From CAMLOF01 sp041913045 (GTDB taxonomy: Bacteria > Pseudomonadota > Gammaproteobacteria > Burkholderiales > Burkholderiaceae_C), in contig JAYSGB010000003.1 in NCBI GenBank assembly GCA_041913045.1, forward strand, positions 116,137 to 180,136: DNA of 64,000 nt, written 5' to 3'. Both the position numbers and the translations under genes were made by a program. The notes under the pieces were generated by a model. The model made no database searches and was not told the origin of the DNA. It saw nothing but the letters and a program-made list of their open reading frames with translations. Each line of letters begins with the position of its first letter. Position 1 is the first letter of the stretch. Positions 41,970-50,595 of the stretch are shown here, piece after piece.

Positions 41970-44448
41970 AAGCTGACAAGCCCTGCAGCAAAACCACCGA
42001 CAACACGCCAGCCGCCAACGCCGCCGCCCACTGGGCCAGCCCAAGGGAGGCAAAGCCAAACAGCCCGGCCAAGGGTGGCCACAGGCCCACACCCGCCAAC
42101 GCCAGGAAAGTGACGCCCAACACCCAACGCTGCACCGGTGGCCAGTGCAGCCACCCTTGCCGCCAGCCCTGGGCCATGGCCCGCGTCAAGGCAATGAGCG
42201 CGGCATTGGCCGCCACCAGGGCCACGAAGGCCTGCGCGCGCGCCTGCCCGCCGGGGGTGCCCAGGTGCAGCGCCAGCAGGTACACCGCCATCACGCCCAG
42301 GGCGATCACTGCGCCCTGCCACAGCGCGGCGCCCATGTCCGGCACCACCAGCAGCGGCTGGCTGGCGCGCCGGGGCGGTTGTTCCATCAGGCCGGGTGCG
42401 CCTTCCTGGGCCTCGAACACCACCGAGCAGGAGGGGTCGATCACCAATTCCAGGAACGCGATGTGCACAGGCAGCAGCAACAGGGGCAGACCCAGCAACA
42501 GCGGCATCAGGGACAACAGGATGATGGGCACGTGCACGGCCAGCGTGTAACGCATGGCCTGCCGCAAATTGGCGTAGATGCGCCGCCCCAGGCGGATGGC
42601 GTCCACGATGGAGGCGAAGTCGTCGTCGAGCAGCACCAGCGCGGCGGCTTCGCGGGCCACGTCGGTGCCGCGCTGCCCCATGGCCACGCCGATGTGCGCC
42701 GCCTTGAGCGCCGGGGCGTCGTTGACGCCGTCGCCCGTCATGGCCACCACCTCGCCACGAGCCTTGAGTGCCTGCACGAGGAGCAACTTCTGCGCAGGCG
42801 CCACGCGAGCGAACACGCTCACCGTACCCAGCCTGTGTGACAGCTCCTCAGGCGCCAGTCGCTCCAGGTCGTCACCTGTCAGCACGTCGCTGGCGTCAAT
42901 GCCCGCCTGCTCGGCAATGCGCCGGGCGGTCTGCGGGTGGTCACCGGTCATCATCACCACGCGGATGCCCGCGCGTTGGCACTGCTGCACCGACTCGGGC
43001 ACCTGGGGGCGCAGCGGGTCGGCGAGGCCTACCAGACCCAGCCACTCAAATTCGAAGTCGTGCTGGATGCCGGGCCAGGCCTGTTCTGCCAGATGGCGCG
43101 CCTTGGCCACGCCCAGCACGCGCAAACCCTGCTCGGCCAGGCGCGCGGCCTCATCGGCAACGGCCCGGCGGCGTTCGGGGTCAAGGTGGCAGAGGTCTGC
43201 AATGGCTTCTGGCGCACCCTTGGCGGCCACCACGTGGTGCGGGGCGCTGCCGTCGTGCCACAGGTGCGACATGGCCAGCAGCACGGGTGACAGCTCGTAC
43301 TCACGCACCAGCGACCATTCGGGGTGCAGGTGCTCGGTGTCGGCCAGGTGTGTGCCCGCGAAGCGATGGAAGGCCTGCTCCATCGGGTCGTGCGGGTCCA
43401 CCTCGCTGGCCAGCACGGCGTATTCCAGCAGCTCGTGGTAGTGCTCGGGCAGGCCGCCCGGGGGCAGCTGGCGCACGTCCAGCGCGTGGCCATTGGCGCA
43501 CAGCGCTGCCACGGCCATGCGGTTCTGCGTCAGGGTGCCGGTCTTGTCCACGCACAGCACCGTGGTCTGCCCCAGCGTCTCTATGGCGTTGAGCCGCCGT
43601 GTGAGCACCTGCCGCGCGGCCATGCGGCGCGCACCCAGCGCAAAGAAGACGATCATGATGACCGAGAACTCTTGCGGCAGCACACTCATGGCCAGCGTGA
43701 TGCCCGCCAGCAGCGCCTGTAGCGGCGTGCCGCGCAGCAGCCAGAACACCGCCACCAACACCGCACAAACAACCAGGCCAAACACAACCAGCCGGCGCGT
43801 GAGGCGCGCCACCTCGTCACGCAGGGGCGAAGGTTCCAGCGCCACCGTGTCCAGCGAACGCCCGATGCGGCCCAGCTCGGTGCGCCCGCCCGTGGCCGTG
43901 ACCTGCACCATGCCTTGCCCGCCCACCGCCAGGGTGCCCGCGAACACTGCATCCCCCGGGTTCTTGGGCACCGGGAGAGATTCGCCAGTGAGCAGGGATT
44001 CGTCGGCAGCCAGTTCGTGCGCCTGCAGCAGCAAGCCGTCGGCGGGCACGCGGTCGCCCTCGGCCAGCAGCAGCACATCGCCCGCCACCACTTCGCGCCC
44101 TGCCACGCGGGTGGGCACGCCGTCGCGCAGCACCAGCGCGCGTGGGCTGGACAGGTCGCGCAGGGCGTCCAGCGCACGGTCGGTACGGCGCTCCTGCAGC
44201 ACCGTCACGCCCATGATGAGCACCACAAAACCCAGCAGCACCAGCGCCTCGTGCGCGTCGCCCATTACCAGGTAGATGGCACCTGCGCCCAGCAGCAGCA
44301 GGAACATGGGTTCGCGCAGCACCTCCCACGCGATGTCGCGCAGCGTGCGGCGCTGGCTCAGGCCGAGCTCGTTGGGGCCCTGGTCCAGCAGACGGCGCGC
44401 AGCCTCGCCAGCGGTCAGCCCCGAGGAATCACCTTGGTCTTGTGGCAT
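41956..44448 (-). CDS. P-type cation-transporting ATPase with an atypical M4 motif
   Basis: An 830-aa P2-like ATPase. Domains: actuator with DESLLTGES (about 148), phosphorylation site CVDKTGTLTQNRM (about 297), nucleotide-binding KGAPEAI, and hinge TGDGVNDAPALK. About eight to ten membrane helices are visible, with M6 containing LELVIDPSCSVVFEAQ. The M4 segment reads SVLPQEFSVIMIV, where related bacterial enzymes have PEEFPV; the first acidic residue that helps bind the cation is replaced by Gln. Substrate is therefore uncertain (calcium, manganese, sodium or other). A strong hairpin covers its ribosome binding site. The 3' end overlaps the periplasmic helical protein gene. Confidence 0.85.
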   Translation of the reverse strand: MPQDQGDSSGLTAGEAARRLLDQGPNELGLSQRRTLRDIAWEVLREPMFLLLLGAGAIYLVMGDAHEALVLLGFVVLIMGVTVLQERRTDRALDALRDLSSPRALVLRDGVPTRVAGREVVAGDVLLLAEGDRVPADGLLLQAHELAADESLLTGESLPVPKNPGDAVFAGTLAVGGQGMVQVTATGGRTELGRIGRSLDTVALEPSPLRDEVARLTRRLVVFGLVVCAVLVAVFWLLRGTPLQALLAGITLAMSVLPQEFSVIMIVFFALGARRMAARQVLTRRLNAIETLGQTTVLCVDKTGTLTQNRMAVAALCANGHALDVRQLPPGGLPEHYHELLEYAVLASEVDPHDPMEQAFHRFAGTHLADTEHLHPEWSLVREYELSPVLLAMSHLWHDGSAPHHVVAAKGAPEAIADLCHLDPERRRAVADEAARLAEQGLRVLGVAKARHLAEQAWPGIQHDFEFEWLGLVGLADPLRPQVPESVQQCQRAGIRVVMMTGDHPQTARRIAEQAGIDASDVLTGDDLERLAPEELSHRLGTVSVFARVAPAQKLLLVQALKARGEVVAMTGDGVNDAPALKAAHIGVAMGQRGTDVAREAAALVLLDDDFASIVDAIRLGRRIYANLRQAMRYTLAVHVPIILLSLMPLLLGLPLLLLPVHIAFLELVIDPSCSVVFEAQEGAPGLMEQPPRRASQPLLVVPDMGAALWQGAVIALGVMAVYLLALHLGTPGGQARAQAFVALVAANAALIALTRAMAQGWRQGWLHWPPVQRWVLGVTFLALAGVGLWPPLAGLFGFASLGLAQWAAALAAGVLSVVLLQGLSAFSRT

Positions 44449-44451
44449 GGG

Positions 44452-44475
44452 GGTATCCTGAACGCGCAGGATACC
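44452..44475 (-). promoter_or_regulatory. Hairpin over the ribosome binding site of the P-type ATPase
   Basis: GGTATCCTG and CAGGATACC are perfect 9-bp arms with a 6-base loop, ending 3 bases before the ATG. The AGGA that would act as ribosome binding site is inside the 3' arm. It could control translation or, as DNA, be an operator. Confidence 0.55.
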
Positions 44476-44487
44476 GCACCACCGCCT

Positions 44488-45228
44488 TCAGTCATCATCA
44501 TCGTCATGCCCGCGCTGATCCGCCCAGGGCGCGGTGACGGAACTGGACGAGGCCTTTGGCGCCTGCTGCCATTCCCAGCCCCAGTAACCCAGTACTGCCA
44601 CCAGCAGCAGCGCGGCCAGCCAGCTTCGGTTGTTTTTCACCAAGTCGGGGCCAGCGCCGTCCACGCGGCCGGTCAACATGGACAGCGCCTGGTTCTTGCG
44701 GCGCAGAACGCTGATCAGCAGCAACAGCCCCAGGTGCGCCAGCACCAGCCACAGCATGGATTCGCCCACGACTTCGTGCAGGTCTTCCAGCCACTCGCCA
44801 CCCCATTCGTTGTAGGTGGCGTAACCCGACAGCGTGAGGGGGAGCACCGCCAACAACAGGGCAACGATGGCCGCGCCCATGGCGATGTTCTGGCCCTGGC
44901 GCCAGTTGATGGTGCCGCCACCGGTCAGGCCCGCCCACACGGAACGCAGCCACAGCGGTGCGTTGGAGGCCTTGGCCCACAGGGCCTTGAGGCTGGCCTG
45001 GCGCGGGCCGAACAGGCCGTACAGCACGCGAAAGCCCAGCAGCCCGGCCATGCTGTACCCCAGCACCACGTGCACCAGGCGCAGGCGCTCGCCGTCGGCG
45101 GTGAGGTAGGCACCGGCGAAGCACAGGGCAAACAGCCAGTGGAACATGCGGGTGGGCGCGTCGGTCACACGCCGCGTGGGTTGTGGCCGCGCCGTGGCGG
45201 CGCTGCTGACGGAGGCGGTGGAAGTCAT
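44488..45228 (-). CDS. Membrane cytochrome b of the SHP-DHC operon
   Basis: A 246-aa b-type cytochrome. RVTDAPTRMFHWLFALCFAG has the first ligand His; further His occur in RLVHVVLGYSMAG, in WLEDLHEVVGES and in LVLAHLGLLLLI, for two haems. Four membrane helices plus a fifth C-terminal helix (SWLAALLLVAVLGYWGWEW) are followed by an acidic tail ending in five Asp. It carries electrons between the quinol pool and the periplasmic cytochromes encoded just upstream. It is third in the order SHP, DHC, cytochrome b, the arrangement known from Rhodobacter sphaeroides and other bacteria. The start has GGAACGACC before the ATG at 45228. Confidence 0.82.
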   Translation of the reverse strand: MTSTASVSSAATARPQPTRRVTDAPTRMFHWLFALCFAGAYLTADGERLRLVHVVLGYSMAGLLGFRVLYGLFGPRQASLKALWAKASNAPLWLRSVWAGLTGGGTINWRQGQNIAMGAAIVALLLAVLPLTLSGYATYNEWGGEWLEDLHEVVGESMLWLVLAHLGLLLLISVLRRKNQALSMLTGRVDGAGPDLVKNNRSWLAALLLVAVLGYWGWEWQQAPKASSSSVTAPWADQRGHDDDDD

Positions 45229-45249
45229 GGTCGTTCCTTGGTAGGTGGG

Positions 45250-45768
45250 TCAGTCGCCTTGGAAGGCACGGCGGTAGCGCGCGTCCAGGCCCTTCGGGAA
45301 GCGCAGGTTGTCGTCGTCAAAACGACCTTGCTCGGCGCCGCCATGGCAGGCGGCGCAGTTGGCTGCGCTCTTGACGCTGGCGTGCTTCCACACCGCGTCG
45401 TCCAGCGCGCGGTGCTTGCGCTCGAACCAGGCCGAGCGGGTGATGCGGTCTTGCGGCGGCGCCTCGGCCACGCGCTTGTAGGTGCCCGCATGCTGCTGCA
45501 GCCAGCCCGCGAGCTGGCGCACGGTGGCTTCGTCCAGCGAGGCGTCGGTGCCATAGTGGCGGTCCAGGCCGCTCATCACCCGCTGCCACGAACGGGCGGG
45601 CAGCATGCCTGGCGGGTAGGCCACGTGGCAGCTGGCACATTCCTGGGTGTAGGCGGCAGGCATGTCGCGCGGCAGCATGGGGCCGCCGTCTGCCTGTGCG
45701 GGTACCGCCAGGCTCAAGCCAAAAGCCAAGGCCAGCGCGCCTGCCGGGCGAAGAAGGTCAGTCAACAT
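45250..45768 (-). CDS. Dihaem cytochrome c (DHC family)
   Basis: A 172-aa periplasmic cytochrome with a signal peptide (LLRPAGALALAFGLSLAVPAQA) and two haem-binding motifs, CASCH (about residue 44) and CAACH (about 143). GMLPARSWQRVMSGLDRHYG and the spacing between the motifs match the DHC family that donates electrons to SHP. AGGAG lies upstream of the ATG at 45768. It is second in the operon, 26 bp after SHP and 21 bp before the cytochrome b gene, so it most likely relays electrons from the membrane to SHP. Confidence 0.85.
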   Translation of the reverse strand: MLTDLLRPAGALALAFGLSLAVPAQADGGPMLPRDMPAAYTQECASCHVAYPPGMLPARSWQRVMSGLDRHYGTDASLDEATVRQLAGWLQQHAGTYKRVAEAPPQDRITRSAWFERKHRALDDAVWKHASVKSAANCAACHGGAEQGRFDDDNLRFPKGLDARYRRAFQGD

Positions 45769-45794
45769 GGTCAATGCTCCTTTGGGCAGGCACG

Positions 45795-46205
45795 TCACGG
45801 GCGCAAGCTGGTGAGGTAGGCCAGCACGTCGGCCTTTTCCTGTGCGCTGCATTCGCGGGCCAGCACGTCGTTGCAGTTGCGGCGGAACCACTTGTCCACG
45901 CGCGCTGTGTCTGTAAAAGCCTTGGGGTTGAAGGCGGGTGCCAGCGGCGCAATGGTTTTGCCCGTGCTGGCGTGCTTGCCCTGGGTGGTGGGCGGGTTGC
46001 CGTGGCAGGAGGCACACGACCACTCTGCACCATGGCGCGCCGTGAAGAACACGCGCCCGCTTTCGGCGTTGGCGGGGGTGGCTGCCTGGGCCGACCAGCG
46101 CGCGAGCTGATCGGCAGCGCTGGTGTCGGCTGCCTGTGTGCTGAAGGCGGCCAGCAGCCCGAAGGCTGCCGCCAAAGCAGCGAATGTGCGTGACAGATAA
46201 GACAT
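45795..46205 (-). CDS. SHP-type monohaem cytochrome c (DUF1924)
   Basis: A 136-aa periplasmic protein with signal peptide (FAALAAAFGLLAAFSTQAAD) and one haem site CASCH in EWSCASCHGNPPTTQGKH. The DUF1924 signature RVDKWFRRNCNDVLARECSAQEKADVLAY, read in pieces RVDKWFRRNCNDVL and ARECSAQEKADVL, carries two further cysteines and an Asn. In Rhodobacter SHP an Asn is the unusual sixth haem ligand, released on reduction so that O2 or NO can bind. The protein is thus a candidate oxygen or NO-binding cytochrome. CAGGAG precedes the ATG at 46205. It is first in its operon and divergent from the PepSY/two-component genes. Confidence 0.83.
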   Translation of the reverse strand: MSYLSRTFAALAAAFGLLAAFSTQAADTSAADQLARWSAQAATPANAESGRVFFTARHGAEWSCASCHGNPPTTQGKHASTGKTIAPLAPAFNPKAFTDTARVDKWFRRNCNDVLARECSAQEKADVLAYLTSLRP

Positions 46206-46352
46206 CCTCGACTCCTGTGACAATGGTTTGAAAACCGGGAAGACGCATTGATCGTGCGCCGCACCTCCTGTACGCAGGCTGAAGAAAGCATTCATCCGCC
46301 GTTCAGCTTGGTGGGCGCACAATCCACGCATACCCCCCACAGGAGCCTCTTC

Positions 46353-46661
46353 ATGCGTTCAAGGCTTGTTCTGGCCACACTGCTTGCCGCCACGGGGCTG
46401 GTGTGCGCGCCAGCCCAGGCAAGCGGTGACCACGACCGCGCGCGTGCTGCGCTGGCCGCAGGCGAAGTGATGCCGCTGTCGACCATCCTGGAGCGGGTGG
46501 GCCGCCAATACCCCGGCAACGTGCTGGAGGTGGAACTGGAGCGCGAGCAAGGCCGCTGGATCTACGAACTCAAACTGCTGCAGCCCAATGGCGGCCTGAT
46601 GAAGCTTGAGGTGGACGCCCGCGACGGCACCGTGCTGCGCCAACGCGAGGAGAAGCGCTGA
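46353..46661 (+). CDS. Periplasmic PepSY-domain protein linked to a two-component system
   Basis: A 102-aa protein with signal peptide (LVLATLLAATGLVCAPAQA) and a single PepSY domain (AALAAGEVMPLSTILERVGRQ, VLEVELEREQGRWIYELKLL, LMKLEVDARDGTVL). AGGAGC lies upstream of the ATG at 46353. The stop overlaps the response-regulator start (TGATG), so it is coupled to the two-component genes. PepSY proteins encoded this way are thought to modulate the partner kinase in the periplasm. It is divergent from the SHP operon across 147 bp, which contains candidate regulator sites but no clear repeat. Confidence 0.82.
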   Translation: MRSRLVLATLLAATGLVCAPAQASGDHDRARAALAAGEVMPLSTILERVGRQYPGNVLEVELEREQGRWIYELKLLQPNGGLMKLEVDARDGTVLRQREEKR

Positions 46662-47332
46662 TGCGGGTGCTGCTGGTGGAAGACGAACCCACGCTGGCGG
46701 CCCAGTTGCGCCAGGTGCTGGCCGACGCGGGCTACGCCGTGGACCACGCCGCTGATGGGCGCGAAGCCTGGTTCATGGGCGGGGTACAGAACTACGACGC
46801 CATCGTGCTGGACCTGGGCCTGCCCGTGCTGGACGGCCTGAGCGTGCTCAAGCGCTGGCGCAGCGAGGGTGTGGCGTCGCCGGTGCTGGTGCTCACCGCG
46901 CGCGACCAGTGGCACGAGAAGGTTGCGGGTATCGACGCCGGGGCCGACGACTACCTCACCAAACCCTTCCACACCGAAGAGCTGCTGGCCCGCGTGCGTG
47001 CGCTCATCCGCCGGGCACAGGGGCTGGCTTCGCCCCTGCTGCAGTGCGGCCCGCTGACACTGGACACGCGCAGCGCCCGTGTGCTGCTGGATGGCCAACC
47101 CGTGCACCTGACATCGCACGAGTTCCGGCTGCTGGCTTACCTGATGCATCACCCGGACGAGCTGGTTTCGCGCAGCGAACTCACCGAGCACATGTACGCC
47201 CAAGACCTGGACCGCGACTCCAACACCATCGAGGTCTTTGTGGCACGGCTGCGCAAGAAGCTGCCGCCCGGCATGATCGAAACCGTGCGCGGCCTGGGCT
47301 ACCGGCTCAGCGCGCAACCCACAGGGGCCTGA
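46661..47332 (+). CDS. OmpR-family response regulator
   Basis: A 223-aa regulator. The receiver has VEDEPT, the phospho-acceptor in VLDLGLPVLDG, and Lys in DDYLTKPFHTEEL. The winged-helix output domain has FVARLRKKLPPGMIETVRGLGYRL. It sits between a PepSY gene and its kinase in one tight run. The gene order (PepSY-regulator-kinase opposite SHP-DHC-cytochrome b) suggests that it controls the cytochrome operon, perhaps in response to haem, oxidant or metal stress. No operator could be assigned. Confidence 0.88.
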   Translation: MRVLLVEDEPTLAAQLRQVLADAGYAVDHAADGREAWFMGGVQNYDAIVLDLGLPVLDGLSVLKRWRSEGVASPVLVLTARDQWHEKVAGIDAGADDYLTKPFHTEELLARVRALIRRAQGLASPLLQCGPLTLDTRSARVLLDGQPVHLTSHEFRLLAYLMHHPDELVSRSELTEHMYAQDLDRDSNTIEVFVARLRKKLPPGMIETVRGLGYRLSAQPTGA

Positions 47333-47334
47333 GC

Positions 47335-48729
47335 ATGATGGGCTGGCTGCGCCACCTGCGCTGGCGGTTGCTGGCCGCCACCTGTGTGGCCATCACCGTG
47401 GCACTGCTGTTGACGGGGTTCTTTCTGGCGGGACTCTTCCGCCAACACGTGACGCGCCAGTTCGACGCGCAACTGCTGCACCAGCTGGACCAGCTCACCG
47501 CCGCCTTTGAGCACGACGCGCAAGGCCAACCCACGCTCAAGACCCCGCTGAGCGACCCGCGCTGGCAGGCCCCCTATTCCGGCCTGTACTGGCAGATCGA
47601 GCCCGTAAACAGCCCGGCGGCGCTGCTGCGCTCGCGCTCGCTGTGGGACGCGGCCTTGCAGGTGCCGCCAGACCAGCCCGGCGATGGCGACGTGCACCGC
47701 CACCTGTCCAGCGGGCCCGGCGGCCAGCCCGTGCGCGTGCTGGAGCGCACCGTGCATTTCCAGAACCCCGCCCTGCCCGCTGGCGGCCAAGCGCCCGCAT
47801 GGCGCATGCTGGTGGCCGCCAACACCCGCGACCTGGAGGCAGCGGTGGACAGCTTCACAGGGCAACTGGCGCTGTACCTGGCCGTGCTGGGTGCCGCGCT
47901 GCTCGCGGCCGCCTGGGCCCAGGTGAGCTTGGGGCTGATGCCTTTGCGGCAGTTACAGGCGTCGGCGCAGGCCGTGCGCCGGGGCGACGAACAGCGCCTT
48001 CAGGGCAACTTTCCTGCCGAGGTGGACCCGCTGGTGCAGGACTTCAACCGCGTGCTGGAACAGAACCAGCAAGTGGTGCAACGCGCCCGGCAGATGGCGG
48101 GCAACCTGGCCCACGCCATCAAGACGCCGCTGGCCGTGCTGTCGGGCCTGGCCCAGGGCCGCGAAAACACCGAACCCGCCGCGCTGGGCCGCAAGCTGCA
48201 GGAACAGGTGGACACCATCCGCCAGCAAGTGGACTGGCACCTGGGCCGCGCGCGCGCAGCCAGCGCTGGAGTGCCCGGCCTGCGCACACCCGTGCGGCCG
48301 GTGCTGGAAGGGCTGGCGCGCGTCATGGGCAAGGTCCATGCCCTGCGCGAAGACCGACCTGCCCCAACCATCCAGCTGGTCTGCGCCGACCCGGCACTGG
48401 CCTTTGCCGGGGAAGCCCAGGACCTGCAGGAAATGACCGGCAACCTGCTGGACAACGCCTGCAAATGGGCGCGTTCGCAAGTGCGCGTGGAAGCCGCGCT
48501 GGCCGAAGACAAGCTCGCCATCACCATCGACGACGACGGCCCCGGCCTGGACCAGACCCAGCGCGACGCCGTGTTCCAGCGCGGCTTTCGAGCGGACGAA
48601 CGCGTGCCCGGTTCGGGCCTGGGGCTGGACATTGCCCGCGAGGTGGCGCGGCTCTACCAAGGTGAACTTGCGCTGAGCACGTCGCCCCTGGGCGGCCTGC
48701 GTGCAGTGCTCACGCTGCCTGGGGCTTGA
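47335..48729 (+). CDS. Sensor histidine kinase of the PepSY-linked system
   Basis: A 464-aa membrane kinase. Helix 1 (LLAATCVAITVALLLTGFFLAG), periplasmic domain to about 178, helix 2 (LALYLAVLGAALLAAAWAQV), HAMP, an H-box GNLAHAIKTPLAVLSGLAQ, an N-box GNLLDNACKWA and G-boxes DDDGPGLDQ and GSGLGLDIARE. The AHAIKTPL phospho-acceptor box is the PhoQ-type. The start is the first of two ATGs at 47335. It is three bases from the regulator stop. The same domain order occurs in kinases paired with PepSY genes. Confidence 0.88.
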   Translation: MMGWLRHLRWRLLAATCVAITVALLLTGFFLAGLFRQHVTRQFDAQLLHQLDQLTAAFEHDAQGQPTLKTPLSDPRWQAPYSGLYWQIEPVNSPAALLRSRSLWDAALQVPPDQPGDGDVHRHLSSGPGGQPVRVLERTVHFQNPALPAGGQAPAWRMLVAANTRDLEAAVDSFTGQLALYLAVLGAALLAAAWAQVSLGLMPLRQLQASAQAVRRGDEQRLQGNFPAEVDPLVQDFNRVLEQNQQVVQRARQMAGNLAHAIKTPLAVLSGLAQGRENTEPAALGRKLQEQVDTIRQQVDWHLGRARAASAGVPGLRTPVRPVLEGLARVMGKVHALREDRPAPTIQLVCADPALAFAGEAQDLQEMTGNLLDNACKWARSQVRVEAALAEDKLAITIDDDGPGLDQTQRDAVFQRGFRADERVPGSGLGLDIAREVARLYQGELALSTSPLGGLRAVLTLPGA

Positions 48730-48747
48730 AAACAATCCGTTACCGCC

Positions 48748-48775
48748 TTGACAACAAGGTCAGGCACAATAATCC
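48748..48775 (+). promoter_or_regulatory. Promoter for the dCache-GGDEF gene
   Basis: TTGACA (48748-48753) is followed after 16 bases by TAATCC (48770-48775). The -35 is perfect and the -10 is weak. Transcription would begin about 65 bases before the ATG at 48849. Confidence 0.4.
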
Positions 48776-48848
48776 TTCAAGCGTCACGGGCCGCGCGGCA
48801 CCGTGGCATTCGCAGAAGCGCACCGGCGCTCGCCGTGGAACTTGCAGC

Positions 48849-50552
48849 ATGTCAAACGGCACACCGTTTACGCTCGCCCCACGTGGGTTCCGCAGCCAGC
48901 TCACCATCTGGTTTGGCGGTCTTTCGCTCGTCACCTTGCTGAGTGCGGGCATCTACGTGGGCCGTATCGCCACACAAGAGATCGCCACCACTGGCGGCGA
49001 GGCACTGTACGCCACGGCCAAGTCGGCTGCGGACATGCTGCACATCCAGCTGGGCGAACGCGAACTGGAAATCCTGCTGCTCAGCCAGGCCCCGCATTTC
49101 ACACAGGGCGACCTGGGCTCCACCGAAGTGCGCCGCTCGCTGGAACGCCGCAAGGAGGCACACACGGAATACGCCTGGCTGGGCGTGGTGGACGCCGAAG
49201 GCAAGGTGCTGCAGGCCACCGGCAACATGCTATTGGGGCAAAACGTCGCCCAACGCCCTTGGTTCCAGAACGCTAAAGGCGGGGTTTTCGTGGGCGACGT
49301 GCACGACGCCGTGCTGCTCGCCAAGCTGATGCCCGGCAGCACCGATGGCGATCTGCTGCGCTTCATAGATTTCGCGGCCCCCATCTATGACGCACAAGAC
49401 CGCCTGCGAGGCGTGGTGGGTGCGCACGCTCACTGGGACTGGGTGACCGACACCGTGCAGGACTCGGTGGACCGGCAGCGCTTGCAGCGGCACGTCGAGC
49501 TGCTCATCGTCAATCAGGAAGGCATCGTGCTCTACCCGCAACACCTGGCGGGCGACGCACGGTTGCCTGCCATCGACCCCGGTGCGCACCACCAGGTGGT
49601 CAAGTGGCAGGACGGTGAAGACTATCTGACCAGCGTGGCCACCGTGCTGCCCATACGCAGCACCGACCTGGGCTGGCGGATTGTGCTGCGCCAGCCGCTG
49701 GACGCCGCTGTGCAACCCATTCGGGACCTGCGCAACAGGCTGCTGATGCTGGGCGTTCTGGCGGCCCTGGTGTTTGCGTGGCTGGCGTACCGCATGGCAG
49801 CGCGCATCAGCCGCCCTATTGAGCTGCTGGCGGAAGCTGCCGAGCGCATAGACCAGCGCCAGGGCACCCCGGAGTTCCCCGCAGGGCTGGCCGTTCTGGA
49901 GGTGGACCGCCTGAGCGGCACCCTGCGCCGCATGACACAGTCCATGCTGAACCACGAGCGCGAACTCGAAGCCATGAACGCGACGCTGGAGCGCAAGGTG
50001 GCTGAGCGCACCGAGGCCCTGACCGAAGCCAACCGCGAACTGGAACGGCGCGCCACGGTGGACGGCCTCACCGGCGTGTACAACCGCCGCCGCTTCGAGG
50101 AAAAGCTGCACGAATTGCTGCTGACCATGAAGCGCACAGGCCGCTGCTTCACCCTGCTGGTCATCGACGCCGACCACTTCAAGCGCATCAACGACACCTA
50201 TGGCCACCAGGCGGGCGACGACGTGCTGCGGCAGCTCGCCCAGGTACTGCAAGGCTGCACCCGCTCCACCGACTTTGTGGCGCGCTACGGCGGTGAGGAA
50301 TTCGTGGTGCTGCTGCCCGAATCCCACGAACAGGCCGAAGGGCTGCTCGTGGCAGAGAAGATCCGCAAGACCGTGGAGGACACCCCGTTTGCCGAGGTGG
50401 GCCGCGTCACGGTGAGTGTGGGCCACAGCGTCTCGCACCCCAGCGACACCGCAGGCAAAGCCGTGGTGGCGCGGGCTGATGAAGCGCTCTACAACGCCAA
50501 GGGCAGCGGGCGCAACCGGGTGGAGTCGATCGTGCTCACACCCGCTCAATGA
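48849..50552 (+). CDS. Membrane diguanylate cyclase with dCache sensor
   Basis: A 567-aa protein. Helix 1 at about 20-38 (FGGLSLVTLLSAGIYVG), a double-Cache periplasmic sensor (YAWLGVVDAEGKVLQATGN, then HVELLIVNQEGIVLYPQ), helix 2 (LLMLGVLAALVFAWLAYRMA), HAMP, a coiled-coil linker (LNHERELEAMNATLERKVAERTE) and a GGDEF domain. The active site is RYGGEEF and the inhibitory site RSTD is five residues before it, so product feedback is likely. No EAL domain follows. It makes c-di-GMP in response to an unknown small periplasmic ligand. The 3' end overlaps a thiolase relic by 17 bp. Confidence 0.9.
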   Translation: MSNGTPFTLAPRGFRSQLTIWFGGLSLVTLLSAGIYVGRIATQEIATTGGEALYATAKSAADMLHIQLGERELEILLLSQAPHFTQGDLGSTEVRRSLERRKEAHTEYAWLGVVDAEGKVLQATGNMLLGQNVAQRPWFQNAKGGVFVGDVHDAVLLAKLMPGSTDGDLLRFIDFAAPIYDAQDRLRGVVGAHAHWDWVTDTVQDSVDRQRLQRHVELLIVNQEGIVLYPQHLAGDARLPAIDPGAHHQVVKWQDGEDYLTSVATVLPIRSTDLGWRIVLRQPLDAAVQPIRDLRNRLLMLGVLAALVFAWLAYRMAARISRPIELLAEAAERIDQRQGTPEFPAGLAVLEVDRLSGTLRRMTQSMLNHERELEAMNATLERKVAERTEALTEANRELERRATVDGLTGVYNRRRFEEKLHELLLTMKRTGRCFTLLVIDADHFKRINDTYGHQAGDDVLRQLAQVLQGCTRSTDFVARYGGEEFVVLLPESHEQAEGLLVAEKIRKTVEDTPFAEVGRVTVSVGHSVSHPSDTAGKAVVARADEALYNAKGSGRNRVESIVLTPAQ

Positions 50553-50595
50553 TCAAGGCAATGCCCTGCCCCACGCCAGTGCACATGGGGCGCAG
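50536..50595 (-). pseudogene. Remnant of a thiolase gene, last 18 codons only
   Basis: On the minus strand, immediately after the flhD stop, the frame reads RPMCTGVGQGIALIIERV then TGA. This is the conserved C-terminal end of thiolases (acetyl-CoA acetyltransferases), whose active-site Cys lies in that MC-x-G-x-G-x-G motif. Nothing else of the gene is present; 58-60 bases remain. The simplest reading is a deletion that removed flhC and everything up to the thiolase end. Confidence 0.7.
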
